Assembly: GCA_963827905.1 (NCBI GenBank)
Contig: CAWHCB010000010.1
Span: 62,001 to 126,000 of the forward strand
Source: JACXTP01 sp963827905
Lineage (GTDB): Archaea; Thermoplasmatota; Thermoplasmata; Methanomassiliicoccales; UBA472
Length of the DNA stretch: 64,000 nt
Reading direction: 5' to 3'
Shown here: piece after piece, positions 9,805-19,039 of the stretch
Position numbering within the stretch: position 1 is the first letter of the stretch
Layout of the letters: each line of letters opens with the position of its first letter
Position numbers and translations under genes: made by a program
Notes under the pieces: generated by a model
Told to the model about the DNA's origin: nothing
Databases searched by the model: none
The model's input: the letters and a program-made list of their open reading frames with translations, nothing else

Positions 9805-10131
9805 TCATCTCAAAGGCGCGCCGCAAGAGCCGCACTTCTGCTCCCCGACCTGATTCTGGCTGCCACAATACTCGCATCTAGCATTGGCCATCTGCTCCTC
9901 CTTCTTCACGGCAAGCTTCCTCTTGTGTCGGGAATGCAGGGCCCAGCCTGAAAGGAGCATCGTCCCTCCGATCACGCAAAGGATCAAGGCCAGCCATAGG
10001 AACCCCGTCTCCCCTAAAGCGCCAGGGATGGCGAAGAAGAAACCGAAGAACAGCATCATGCCCCCCAGCCCCATCAGGAGGATGGGGGCGACCGGCTCGG
10101 GCTCGGGCCGTGACGCAATTGGGACAATCAT
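9805..10131 (-). CDS. Small membrane protein with C-terminal zinc ribbon
   Basis: Unrecognised protein of about 108 residues. Two hydrophobic spans (LLMGLGGMMLFFGFFF and WLALILCVIGGTMLLSGWAL) are followed by a basic linker and a zinc ribbon CEYCGSQNQVGEQKCGSCG at the C-terminus, probably cytoplasmic. The start at 10131 is chosen over the longer frame because GGAGGCGC lies directly upstream. It follows the Tes-like gene closely on the same strand. Confidence 0.75.
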   Translation of the reverse strand: MIVPIASRPEPEPVAPILLMGLGGMMLFFGFFFAIPGALGETGFLWLALILCVIGGTMLLSGWALHSRHKRKLAVKKEEQMANARCEYCGSQNQVGEQKCGSCGAPLR

Positions 10132-10185
10132 GCGCCTCCACTGCCTTTTGCGATGGCACGGAACCGGCACCCATACGATCACCGT

Positions 10186-11562
10186 TCACTTCTGGGCGAA
10201 CTTGGACCACATCTCATGGCGATAGAGGGTTCGGCCATCCGCCCCGTTGATGTTGAACAGGCAGAACGGGATCAGCTTACCGTCCGGGGTGATGGTGTGG
10301 ATGCAGCAGTTCATCAAGCGCTCCGTTTCCACGTTCCATGCGTCCTGGAAGGCCATGGTGGAAACCGTGAGGTAATGGGTCTTCGCCCGGGAAAGGAAGG
10401 ACCCCCATCCGCTTGAGTCCTGACTGTCCTCCTCCAGCGTCAGCGATTCCTCGATGAAGCGCCACAGGTCGGAGATCTCCTTGCGGGTCTTGGTGGCGAT
10501 GGCCTTGGTCTCCCTGGGCGGGCCTAGGGCCCTTGACGTCAGAGGGAACATGGAGCCATCCTCCATTATCACCGACATGGACTTGGAGTCGCAATGCACA
10601 TTGGAGCAGGAGGTGGGTATGAAGCAGTCCGCCCTCAGCTCGCCATTGGTCTGCTTCTCGATGGCGTTCAATAGGTCGGGTATGGTCACGCGGTCCAGGT
10701 CCCTGGGGGTGATCGGATACCTTCCGAAATAGGCGATGGGCTGGAAATGGATGCCTTTGACGGTGGGCACCTTGCTTTTAGCGTAGCGGATCACGTCGCC
10801 CACCTGGTTCAGGTTGATGTTCGGGGAGACGACGCAGACCAGCGTCACCCCCATGTCCACCTTGGCGCAGTTGTCCACCGCATCCAGCTTGGACTGCAAC
10901 AGGTCCTTGCCACAGGTTGCCATGTAGACATCGGAGGTCATGCCGTCGAATGAGAAGTAGAGCGAGTCCACCCCGGCCTCGCGACACTCCTTGAGGAACT
11001 CGATGTCCTGACCGAAGCGCACGCCGTTGGTGTTGACCTCGATGTGGTCGATGCCCATGCTCTTGCCCAGTCGGATGATGTCGGGCAGGTCGTCCCGGAT
11101 GGTCGGCTCGCCTCCCGATAACTGAACGCAGATGGGGTGGTTCACATATTCCAGGATGTGCTGGTACATGCGCTTGATCTCTTCCATGGTGGGGTGGTAC
11201 TTGTACTTCTCATTGGCCGAGGCGAAGCAGATGGGGCACTTCAGGTTGCAGGAGTTGGTTACCTCGAGCACGACCAGGCAGGTGTGCTGCTGGTGGTCCG
11301 GGCAGAGGCCGCAGACCTCAGGGCATCTGTCCTTGTCTTGGACCGCCACCTTGCAGGGCTTGTTGAACTCGCAGGCGTAGCGCTCCAGGTCCTTGTAGTC
11401 CTTGACGCCGCGCCAGATGATGGTGCGGAAGGCGCCATGGTCGGGGCATTCCTTCTCCAGATATATGGCGTCGTTCTCCGCCATTTTAACGGCAGGAATG
11501 GTCCGCAGGCATTCCGGACAAAGGCTTCTCGTCTCTCCCAGCTTCTCTCGCATCATTTTCAC
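10186..11562 (-). CDS. Radical SAM protein, tetraether lipid synthase (Tes)-like
   Basis: Radical SAM enzyme closely resembling the MJ0619/Tes group, whose members join the phytanyl chains of archaeol into tetraether lipids; the group was earlier annotated as a pterin dimethyltransferase. An N-terminal Cys-rich segment (LCPECLRTIP, CPDHG, CGLCPDH) precedes the SAM-cluster motif CNLKCPICFA and the glycine motif LSGGEPT. C-terminal cysteines (MNCCIHTITPDGK, IPFCLFN) would ligate extra clusters. The length (458 residues) is slightly short for Tes, and paralogues with other functions exist. Lipid genes at 4-7 kb fit the role. A GTG at 11562 or an ATG at 11556 are possible starts. Confidence 0.72.
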   Translation of the reverse strand: MKMMREKLGETRSLCPECLRTIPAVKMAENDAIYLEKECPDHGAFRTIIWRGVKDYKDLERYACEFNKPCKVAVQDKDRCPEVCGLCPDHQQHTCLVVLEVTNSCNLKCPICFASANEKYKYHPTMEEIKRMYQHILEYVNHPICVQLSGGEPTIRDDLPDIIRLGKSMGIDHIEVNTNGVRFGQDIEFLKECREAGVDSLYFSFDGMTSDVYMATCGKDLLQSKLDAVDNCAKVDMGVTLVCVVSPNINLNQVGDVIRYAKSKVPTVKGIHFQPIAYFGRYPITPRDLDRVTIPDLLNAIEKQTNGELRADCFIPTSCSNVHCDSKSMSVIMEDGSMFPLTSRALGPPRETKAIATKTRKEISDLWRFIEESLTLEEDSQDSSGWGSFLSRAKTHYLTVSTMAFQDAWNVETERLMNCCIHTITPDGKLIPFCLFNINGADGRTLYRHEMWSKFAQK

Positions 11563-11706
11563 CGGTAGGTATGACCGGAATGCAATGGCCCATCATCAAC
11601 CTTTCTTCGCAAGCAACGACATCGGCGGTGCCAGCAGAACATAGATCTTAGAAAAATAAGATAAAAGGGAAATGGTTTGACCGGGAACCGGCCTTTTACG
11701 TTCCGC

Positions 11707-12165
11707 TTAAGCCTTCTTCTTCTCGAAGAGACCCTCGGCGGCGGCCAAGGTCTTGGTGGCGAGGTACTCCTCGACCATCATGGTGGCGCCATCGGGGGTG
11801 GTGAGCCCAGGTCCGGACCTCACGACGTTGAGGTACTCCATCTGGATGGTGGCTTGGTGCACCGGGACGGTGCCCATCATCCAGTTGGTGACCTCTCCGA
11901 AGGAGTCGACCTTGTTCAGCTTTATGCGGTGCGAGTAGGCGCTCTTCACCGTGGCGGTCTTCTTCAAGATGCCGCTCTCCAGCTCGAAGTCTGCGTAGAC
12001 GGTGATGTCTCCGACCTTCTTGCACGCGAGGTGGCGGTTCTCTCCCTTCATGGAGAACATCTTACCGGAGGAGACGGCGGTCTTGACGACATCCTCGATG
12101 TCAGCCTGCTTTATTCCCCTCTTGCCCATGACCTCCTTTACGGCGTCAGACATTTTGATTTCCAT
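11707..12165 (-). CDS. Conserved small partner of the UroD-family methyltransferase, unknown function
   Basis: Not recognised. A 152-residue soluble protein with alternating helix and beta character and several cysteine-poor Lys/Glu-rich stretches; there is no signal peptide or membrane span. It starts 10 bases after the UroD-family methyltransferase gene with a strong ribosome site (GAGGTGAT, 4 bases before ATG), so the two are translated as a pair. The single internal Cys (HLACKK) and conserved-looking core suggest an accessory or acceptor protein rather than an enzyme. That is inference from context only. Confidence 0.75.
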   Translation of the reverse strand: MEIKMSDAVKEVMGKRGIKQADIEDVVKTAVSSGKMFSMKGENRHLACKKVGDITVYADFELESGILKKTATVKSAYSHRIKLNKVDSFGEVTNWMMGTVPVHQATIQMEYLNVVRSGPGLTTPDGATMMVEEYLATKTLAAAEGLFEKKKA

Positions 12166-12175
12166 CTATATCACC

Positions 12176-13294
12176 TCACCATGTCCCGTAGGTACCGTAG
12201 TCCCTAGCAGCCTTGACCAATGCAAACATGTTGCCTGGGATCGTGTACGGTGGCGTCTCGCAGGATGTTCCCAAGATGTAACCCCTCTTGGAGTCGCGAC
12301 CTTCCAGCAACTGTTGCTTGGCCTGGTCGTAGACCTTTATCGGCTCGGGGTTGATCATCAGCTTGGTATCGACGGAACCCATGCAGGTGGCCCGGTCCTG
12401 GAACTCGGCCTTCAGCTTGGCGGAGGAGAATACCTCGCGCCCGTCGTATCCAACGTGGATGACGGTGAAGGGGGACCACATCAGGGTGTCCTTGAACACC
12501 TTGTAGTCGGTCTGGTGGTTACCGCACAGGTGGTAGAACACCTGGGGGCCGGCGCCTCGCCTGAAGCACTGGTCGACATAGTACTTCATGTTGTCCGCGG
12601 AGTAGGTCTTGACGGCCTCGTCCGAGAATATGTCGTTGTTGGCCAGAACGGAACCGACGATGAGCATCGCCATTCCATAGGTGTCTGCCAGTCCCTCGGC
12701 CCCAGTTATAGAGGTCTCGGTGTACTTGCGCACCAACTTGGCGGCTGCCTCAGGCTCCGTGAAGGTCCACATGATGAAGTTCTCGACACCGCACAACTCG
12801 GCGGCCGCACCCACAAGGTCGAAACCATATGAGATCGGCACCAAGGTGTGACCGAGGTTCTTCTGAACATAGCTGTATATGCTCTTGAACATCTTCTGCG
12901 TCCATCCAGCCTCTATCTCCTTCTTGTCCGGCACACGGATCATGTCGACCTGTCCCGGCTCAGAGATGATCGGACCGGTCGAGATTGGTGGCAGCGTTTC
13001 CTTGTACTCCAGCTTCAGACCTAGCTCAGTGACCCATGGCAATGAGAAGAACCAGTGCGTCACTGGCAACAGGTCGTACAGCTGGGATATGTACCCCACG
13101 CAGTGTATTCCTAGTTCTGGCTTTTCGTAGAAGTCCCTTATGGTATACCCACACGCCACGGCGGCATGTGACAGGATGATCGGATCGACGTCGATCCTGT
13201 CATGTGGGTTATCCACGAAGGGGCTCGCAAACCGCTTGGCGGCGTTACCCGCCCATTTCATATCCCATGAGGGAAATCTTTCCTCGTAGCCCAT
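12176..13294 (-). CDS. UroD/MtaA-family methyltransferase
   Basis: TIM-barrel protein of the uroporphyrinogen decarboxylase superfamily, in the branch with the corrinoid/coenzyme M methyltransferases MtaA and MtbA. It has a zinc-site pattern of that branch: FYHLCGNH and the late TSCETPPYTIPGN loop provide His, Cys and Cys. Acceptor and methyl donor are unknown; no corrinoid protein or MtaB-type partner is adjacent. The ATG at 13294 has AGGGA seven bases upstream and is preferred over a GTG at 13309. It heads a two-gene operon behind an AT-rich, palindrome-bearing promoter. Confidence 0.82.
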   Translation of the reverse strand: MGYEERFPSWDMKWAGNAAKRFASPFVDNPHDRIDVDPIILSHAAVACGYTIRDFYEKPELGIHCVGYISQLYDLLPVTHWFFSLPWVTELGLKLEYKETLPPISTGPIISEPGQVDMIRVPDKKEIEAGWTQKMFKSIYSYVQKNLGHTLVPISYGFDLVGAAAELCGVENFIMWTFTEPEAAAKLVRKYTETSITGAEGLADTYGMAMLIVGSVLANNDIFSDEAVKTYSADNMKYYVDQCFRRGAGPQVFYHLCGNHQTDYKVFKDTLMWSPFTVIHVGYDGREVFSSAKLKAEFQDRATCMGSVDTKLMINPEPIKVYDQAKQQLLEGRDSKRGYILGTSCETPPYTIPGNMFALVKAARDYGTYGTW

Positions 13295-13366
13295 ATAGAA
13301 TCCCTGCACTTCATCGGGATTGTTAATATTTATAGGTTGTTGTAATCCACACGCAACGTTGTTTCA

Positions 13367-13380
13367 TTTACAAATGTAAA
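13367..13380. promoter_or_regulatory. Palindromic candidate operator
   Basis: TTTACAAATGTAAA is a perfect inverted repeat (6-bp arms, AA spacer), about 35 bases upstream of the TATA box of the UroD-family gene. Confidence 0.45.
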
Positions 13381-13417
13381 TGGGTGTTAACTTGTAACAT
13401 ATTTCCAAATAAATATA

Positions 13418-13429
13418 TACAATATTGTA
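13418..13429. promoter_or_regulatory. Second palindromic candidate operator
   Basis: TACAATATTGTA is a perfect 12-bp palindrome, 51 bases from the first one and sharing its TTACA/TGTAA half-site character, so one dimeric regulator could bind both. Confidence 0.4.
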
Positions 13430-13548
13430 AATAATTTTTCATTAATCTGAAATTATTTTTCATATATAAATAATTAAATATTATCAGAAATTTCCTTCGT
13501 TAGGGGTGTTAATGGTCTATTCGATATTAATAATTAGAGACGTACGGC

Positions 13549-14415
13549 CTACTTCTTTACCTCGGTCGATGACGACCTCACCCAAAACGGTCGATCGATC
13601 GCGATTTTTCTAAAGGCGACGCAGATCACGAAGGCCATGGTGCCGAAGATAACGATGGCACCACCGGTGGCGATATCGAAGAAGAAGGATAGCAACAGAC
13701 CGGCCACCACGGACAGGACCGCCACGACCAGTCCTATCAAGACGGTGGATCGGAAGGAGTTCGAGAGCTGCAACGCCGAGGCGGCCGGTATTATCAGAAG
13801 CGCCGACACCAGGAGGGACCCGACGATCTGTATGGAGACGACCACGGTGAACGCCACCATGATGTTGAATATCAGGTCGAAGCTGGCCACTGGCACGCCA
13901 GCCAATCGCGCTCCCGACGTGTCGAATGTCATGGCCACCAGCTCTTTGTAGAAGAGTAGGCAGAAGGCCAATACCGCCATGGAAAGCAACAGGATGTACA
14001 ACAGGTCCTCGTCCGAGATGGTGAGGATGTTGCCGAAAAGATAGCTGAAAAGATCGACGTCGAAACCCCCGGCCAGACTGGCTGCGATGGCTCCTATGGC
14101 CAACCCAAAGGAGAACAGGATGCCGATGGCCGTCTCATAGTAAACGAGCTTTTTCCGATGCAGGATGGAGATGGCCACCGTTCCGAGAAGGGCGAAGACG
14201 AGCGCTACCCCCAACGGGTACAGCCCTGCTAGCAGGCCCACTGCGATCCCACCGAAGGAAAGATGAGCGATGCCCTCGCCGATCAGAGATGCACGCCTGA
14301 GCACGATGAAAACGCCCAATATGGAACAGATTATCGCAGCGGTCACACCGCCGATGAAACCGTTGACGACGAAAGGGTAACTGAACAGTTCCTGCAATAC
14401 CTCGAAACCGTTCAT
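13549..14415 (-). CDS. znuB: Metal ABC transporter permease, ZnuB type
   Basis: ABC-3 family integral membrane permease for divalent metal import (zinc, manganese or nickel). The 288 residues contain eight or so hydrophobic helices and the family segment LRRASLIGEGIAHLSFGGIA near residues 40-60. It overlaps the ATPase gene by 4 bases (ATG at 14415 inside the ATPase end) and has GAGGCGGGA as ribosome site. It is the last gene of a three-gene operon. The metal is not fixed by sequence; the NikR-type regulator next door argues for nickel or another transition metal. Confidence 0.9.
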   Translation of the reverse strand: MNGFEVLQELFSYPFVVNGFIGGVTAAIICSILGVFIVLRRASLIGEGIAHLSFGGIAVGLLAGLYPLGVALVFALLGTVAISILHRKKLVYYETAIGILFSFGLAIGAIAASLAGGFDVDLFSYLFGNILTISDEDLLYILLLSMAVLAFCLLFYKELVAMTFDTSGARLAGVPVASFDLIFNIMVAFTVVVSIQIVGSLLVSALLIIPAASALQLSNSFRSTVLIGLVVAVLSVVAGLLLSFFFDIATGGAIVIFGTMAFVICVAFRKIAIDRPFWVRSSSTEVKK

Positions 14416-15206
14416 GGTCCCGCCTCCTTGATCTCGATGGGTCGGACATCGCAGGTCTGGTGGTCGTGATGGAACATGAAGGTGAAATGCTCCCCATATG
14501 CCTGCCTGAGGGCTATGGTGGGATCGCTGGTGTCAGTTATGTCCTGATAGTACAACCTGCGGTTGACGACGGCCAACCGGTTGGCCTGGCAGAGAACTCC
14601 GGAAAGGTCGTGAGAGACCGTCACCACGGTGATGTCGCTCTCCTTCCTCATGGTGTTGATGATGCTGATGAAACGGTCCTGAATACAGATGTCCAGTCCG
14701 GCCGTCGCCTCGTCCAATATCAGAAGCTCCGGTTTTTTCACCAAAGCTTTGGCGAGGAATATCCTTTGCTTCTGGCCGCCGGATAGTTTACTGATCTTCC
14801 TGTCCCTCAGATCGTCAAGCTCGACCATCTCCAGGGCCCAGCGGACGTCCTTCTTGTCCTGGGCGGTCAGACGTCTTCCCAACCTGGAACGGGAGAGGCA
14901 CCCAAGTGTGACGATCTCCCAGACCGTGGCTGGAAAGATGGGGTCGAACTGGATGGCGTTCTGGGCGACGTAGCCGATGCGTTGGAAGTCCTTGAAGTCC
15001 CTGAGGTCCTGACCAAAAAGCTTCACGGACCCGCTCTCCAAGGGAACGTTGCCCAGTATGGTATTGATGAGCGTGGTCTTTCCTCCGCCGTTCGGTCCGA
15101 CCACCCCCACCACATCGCCCTTCATCACGTTCATGCTGGCCTTCTCCAGCACCAGTAGTTCGCCGTAGCGGACGTTCACATCCTTCAGTTCGATCACTTT
15201 ATCCAT
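14412..15206 (-). CDS. znuC: Metal ABC transporter ATP-binding protein, ZnuC type
   Basis: ATPase subunit of the metal importer. It has Walker A GPNGGGKTT, signature LSGGQKQR, Walker B LLILDEATAGLD and the H-loop VSHD. Of 264 residues, the C-terminus holds a His-rich end (FHHDHQTCD) that may sense or bind the metal. The ATG at 15206 is chosen because GGAGGTGCGG lies upstream; it overlaps the last 8 bases of the substrate-binding protein gene. Confidence 0.92.
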   Translation of the reverse strand: MDKVIELKDVNVRYGELLVLEKASMNVMKGDVVGVVGPNGGGKTTLINTILGNVPLESGSVKLFGQDLRDFKDFQRIGYVAQNAIQFDPIFPATVWEIVTLGCLSRSRLGRRLTAQDKKDVRWALEMVELDDLRDRKISKLSGGQKQRIFLAKALVKKPELLILDEATAGLDICIQDRFISIINTMRKESDITVVTVSHDLSGVLCQANRLAVVNRRLYYQDITDTSDPTIALRQAYGEHFTFMFHHDHQTCDVRPIEIKEAGP

Positions 15207-16160
15207 CGGTCCGCACCTCCAAACCAATCTTCAACGCCTCGAGATTGGCGTACATCATCTCGAAGTAGTCCTTGTCGGCGTTTACGCCAGACTGGCTGTG
15301 CACACCGTCCAGCACCAGGACCTCCGTCCCGGTCTGGTCCGATATCTGTTGTATGACCGCGTCATTGAAGGTGGGTTCGCTGAAAACATAGTTCAGGTCC
15401 AGGTCAACGATGAGGTCTGTCAGTCTGGCCATGTCCTTGCACGCTGGGTTGTTCGTCGCCAGATATCCCTATTGCCGCATGGGCCTCGAACCCGTAGCGC
15501 ATGGCCAAATAGTTGAAGCCCTCGTGGGTGGTGACAATGTCGTTCTTGGTCCGGCCCTCAAGACCAGCTTGGAAATCTTTGTCTAGTTGGTCCAATCGGG
15601 ACTTGAGATCCACTGCGTTCGCCTGATAGTAAGTGGCGTTCTCCGGGTCCGCCCCGATAAAAGCCTTGGCGATGTTATCCACCTGCACCTTGGCGGTCAA
15701 CGGGTCCAGCCAGAAGTGAGGATCGTTAGTCTCCCACCTCGATACCTTGACTGGTATCGACCAACTCAACATCGTCGTCCAGCTGGGCGATGAATCCGTC
15801 CGCCCAGGGTTCGAAGCCGCCACCGTTGTAAACGAAGACGTCCGAGCGACTGGTTTTGATCAGGTCGGAGGGCTTTGGATTCCAAGAATGAGGCTCCATG
15901 TTGTTCGGTATCAGGGATAATACCTCCGCGCGGTCTCCGCCGATCTCGCTGGCAAAATAATAGAGCGGATAGAATGAGGTGACCACCTGAAGCTTTTCGC
16001 TCTCCCCCCCATAATCGTAATCGATGACGAAGAGGCCTACATAACTGGTGACCAGCAGCACGGCTACCAGGACGATGATGCCCACCTTTTTAGCCTGTTG
16101 ATCGCTCCATGTTCCTAGAGGGTCTATGTTAATAGTATTAATCAATATTGCTATTAACAA
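15199..16160 (-). pseudogene. znuA: Metal ABC transporter substrate-binding protein, ZnuA type, with frame breaks
   Basis: Cluster A-I metal-binding protein, anchored by an N-terminal hydrophobic segment (VGIIVLVAVLLV). Three His ligands typical of ZnuA are visible: EPHSW, DPHFWLDP and THEGFNYLA, with a C-terminal SEPTF segment. Two +1 breaks, near 15735 and 15450, split it into three pieces. A third near 16090 would let translation begin at an ATG at 16110 (MERSTG, then KKVGIIVLV) instead of the TTG at 16160, which lies beyond the operator. The rest of the operon is intact, so these may be sequence errors rather than true loss. Confidence 0.8.
16128..16158. promoter_or_regulatory. NikR-type operator between the metal importer and its regulator
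   Basis: GTTAATAG and CTATTAAC form perfect 8-bp arms separated by 15 bases, a spacing close to that of NikR operators (dyad of distant half-sites). It sits in the divergent region between the ABC importer and the NikR-like gene, so it could control both. Confidence 0.7.
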
Positions 16161-16209
16161 ATAGGCGGTAAATTTATATTTTCATTATTAACATGTACGA
16201 CCGGACCTC

Positions 16210-16593
16210 ATGACGATCATAAGCATTTCCCTGAATGAGCAGAACATAAAGGACCTGGACCAGATTCAGAAAGAGTTGGGGTTCTCCGGTCGTTCCGAGG
16301 CCGTTCGCACCGCGCTGCGCATGCTGGTGGCGGAGCGGAACGAGCGAAGGAAGATGGTCGGGCATGTCGATGGCGTTCTCATCGTGGTGAACGAGATGGG
16401 GGGATCTGAGGACATCGATGAGATCTACCACAGCAACCAGTCCATGATCCGGACCCATATCCACAATCATATTGGCCAGGACAAGTGCATGAACCTGCTC
16501 ATCATGAGCGGTGACGCTCGCGAAATAAACAAGGTTTTGAGCTCCTTGGAGAAACTGGATGGCATCAATTACATGAAGTTCATCCAATCCTGA
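16210..16593 (+). CDS. nikR: NikR-type nickel/metal-responsive regulator
   Basis: Ribbon-helix-helix repressor with a C-terminal ACT-like metal domain. The first ~45 residues are the RHH domain (ISISLNEQNIKDLDQI). The C-terminal domain has the metal ligands of NikR in THIHNHIGQDKC, matching His87, His89 and Cys95 of the E. coli protein, with an upstream His at SNQ's neighbourhood (YHSNQS). At 127 residues it is of usual length. A TATA box TTTATATT lies at 16173-16180 and the leader is short. It probably represses the divergent importer through the 16128-16158 dyad. Confidence 0.88.
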   Translation: MTIISISLNEQNIKDLDQIQKELGFSGRSEAVRTALRMLVAERNERRKMVGHVDGVLIVVNEMGGSEDIDEIYHSNQSMIRTHIHNHIGQDKCMNLLIMSGDAREINKVLSSLEKLDGINYMKFIQS

Positions 16594-16609
16594 ACCAGTA
16601 AGACAAGCC

Positions 16610-17586
16610 TCAGGGAACCCAGTTGGCGACCAGTACGATGTTGCCCACATTCACATCCATTCTTGCCTCGAAATTGCCCTCGTCCAGATAATTGTAACTG
16701 GTGGCCGCTATCCGATTCTCGGTGCGATTGGTATCATATCCGACCAAGGAGGCGCTGTTCAACAACCCCGTGCCGACCTCCGCAGTGATGTTGGAAGAGA
16801 TGTGGCCAGATGTGTAAAAGGCGGCATTGAGGTTGCCCAGATTGGTCCCGACCGTCCAATTCACTTGTCCCTGGAACCCCTGCGCCTGGGACACCAGTAG
16901 GACGATCGACCCGGTCGCCGTGGTGACATCGACCTCATGCGGGCCAGCCCCAAGCATCACATCGTCCCAATTGAGGCGCACTTCCCCCAACAACCCCCTT
17001 ACATGGAATGTTCGACCTCAGGGTCGTTCCTTCCATTAGGTCCAAGTGTATGGCGCCTGCGTCGCTCTCTATACTGACCGCCTCCAACTTGAGGTCCGTG
17101 GTCCCGTTCATCTCTATGTCCCCGACCTTGTCCTTGACATCAAGGCCGATGACGTATGACGGATCGATGACGAACAGGCACCTCACCATAAGGCCGGAGG
17201 TCAGCACGGTTTGGTTGACGCGCAGGTCGAATTCCACCGTGGCGTTCGGTCCATCCTGGTCCTGGATGAGCGTCCATTGCAGGATGCGTCCAGGGTCGGA
17301 CGTGGTCGCCTTCCCTTCCATGGTCACGTTTAGCTCCAACGCGTTCCCATCCAAATCCTCGAAACGGATGTCTAGCTGTGCCTTGGTCCATATCGATCAG
17401 GATGTTCATGGACTCTGCCGATGCTTCCAAGGTCACGTTCTGCTCTGCAGCGTAATCGATCTCTTGCATGTCGCTGCCTGTGGGCGAATCTGGCGCATAA
17501 TAGAACAACAAGACCGCAATGACCAGGACCACCGCGATCATCAGAGCCGCGGCATATATGACGGAATTTGGTCTCTTTTCAGACAT
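16610..17586 (-). CDS. Membrane-anchored surface protein with adhesin-like beta domain, frameshifted
   Basis: Unrecognised extracellular protein. From the ATG at 17586 a short basic start (MSEKRPN) leads to one hydrophobic span (IYAAALMIAVVLVIAVLLFYY). The remainder is Thr/Asn/Asp-rich and beta-strand-like, with a repeat-like stretch (DKVGDIEMNG, ESDAGAIHLDL) resembling DUF4097-type putative adhesins. Two +1 breaks, near 17375 and 16985, must be crossed. It starts 7 bases after the MBL-rhodanese gene, so the two may be co-transcribed. It ends convergently with nikR. Confidence 0.7.
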
Positions 17587-17593
17587 GTCGGCC

Positions 17594-18960
17594 TCATCTC
17601 TCCACGGGGAAACCGCCGGTGGACCATGCCGCGAAACCACCTTGCAGGTTGTAGACCTCGGAATATCCATGCCGTAAGAGGATGCTTCCCGCGGTGCTGC
17701 CCCTGTAGCCGCCCCCGCAGAAGGTGACCAAGGATTTCTTCTTCGGGATCTCATCCATGCGCGAGGCCAGCTGTCCCAGGTGGATCTGTTTGGAGCCGGG
17801 GATAGTCCCGACGTGTCGCTCCCTGGCATCTCTGACGTCGATCAGCACCAGGTCATCACCTGCCTTCTGGCGGGCGTTCAGCTCCTTGGTGGTCATGCTC
17901 CTCATGGTGGCTATCTCCATGCCCTGCTTGGCCCAAAGGTCCATCCCCACCCTGAGGTAGCCGACGACCTCATCATAGCCCAACCGCACCAGGTAGCGGA
18001 CCAACCGGTCCAAATGGCCGGGCGTCTCCACCACCGCTGCGATCTGACGGTCTGGGGGTATTATGAAGCCCGCATAGATCGGGATCGACTCCAACCAAAG
18101 GTTGATGGCGCCGGGTATGTGCGCCCCGGCGAAGCTGTATGGCTGCCTCGCGTCCAGAAGGTAACCCCCCTTGGCGATGGCGTGCTTCATCTCCTTGGCG
18201 GAGAGCGGTTTGGGAATGGGTAAATGGCCCAGAACCTTGGGCCCCTCCAGGTTGCTCTTCTCCATCCGTCTCATCAATGGAGCGATCTCCATGTCCTCCT
18301 CTAGCTTTGAGGCGATGAACTCCTCCTTGGCCATCTTCAGGGCGGGGTTGGTGAGCTTTTCCATTCCGATGGTGCTGTCCTCCCTCTCCCCGATGGATGT
18401 GCCGCAGACCGAACCAGAACCATGGGCGGGACAGATTATCGTGCTGTCGCCCAATGGCACGATCCTCTCGTGCAATGAATGGTAGAGCGCGTTTGCCAAC
18501 CTCTCCCTGTGCTCCTTCCCGTAGAAATCAGTGCGCCCCACCTCTCCCACGAACAGAGCGTCGCCACAAAATAACATCACTGGATGGTCCCCTGAGGTGG
18601 GGTCGTATAGGGCATAGGAGAAGCTTTCGTCAGTGTGCCCAGGGGTATGTATGGCCTTGATGCGCAGGTTACCGACGGTCAGCTCCTGCCCGTCCTTGAT
18701 CTCATTCCCAAACCGGAAAGGGATCTGGCCACCGTGGTAGATTTTGGCCCCTGTCGCGAGGCCAATTCCTGCGATCCGAAAACATAGTCCTCGTTCCTAT
18801 GCGTCTCCAGAACGATCTTGATGGAACGTTCCGTCCTCGACGCCAGTTCAAGGTACGCATCGATGTCCCGACTTGGGTCGATCACCGCTGCCTCTGCACC
18901 TTGGCCTATGAAGTAGGAGATGTGGGAAAGACCCTCGGATTTGAACCTCTGGACGAACAT
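17594..18960 (-). CDS. MBL-fold/rhodanese fusion, CstB-like persulfide dioxygenase-sulfurtransferase, frameshifted
   Basis: Three-domain protein: a metallo-beta-lactamase domain (about 1-230) followed by two rhodanese domains. The MBL part has the variant first metal motif THRNEDY, then HTPGHTDE, CGDALF and PAHGSG. The first rhodanese lacks its active-site Cys (AAVVETPGH), while the second keeps it (FCGGGYRGS). This MBL-pseudorhodanese-rhodanese order is that of CstB, which oxidises persulfides and makes thiosulfate. One frame break lies near 18757. Upstream, GCTTTAATACC around 19005 may be the TATA box and GGTGGATTAGG the ribosome site. Confidence 0.83.
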
Positions 18961-19039
18961 CCTAATCCACCCTGTGTCGTTCCAATGGGGGCCGGCCGGT
19001 ATTAAAGCTTCTTATCTTAGCGGGAAGCGCTAGGCACCT

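Larger units (their letters stand above)
13310..13548 (-). promoter_or_regulatory. AT-rich regulatory region upstream of the UroD-family operon
   Basis: About 240 bases without a gene, far richer in A and T than the flanking coding DNA. It holds a TATA box (CTATAAATATT on the minus strand, 13325-13336) and two perfect palindromes, TTTACA-AA-TGTAAA at 13367-13380 and TACAATATTGTA at 13418-13429. Further TGTAA half-sites lie between them. The palindromes lie upstream of the TATA box, where an archaeal activator or repressor would bind. The znuB stop is at the far end. Confidence 0.6.
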
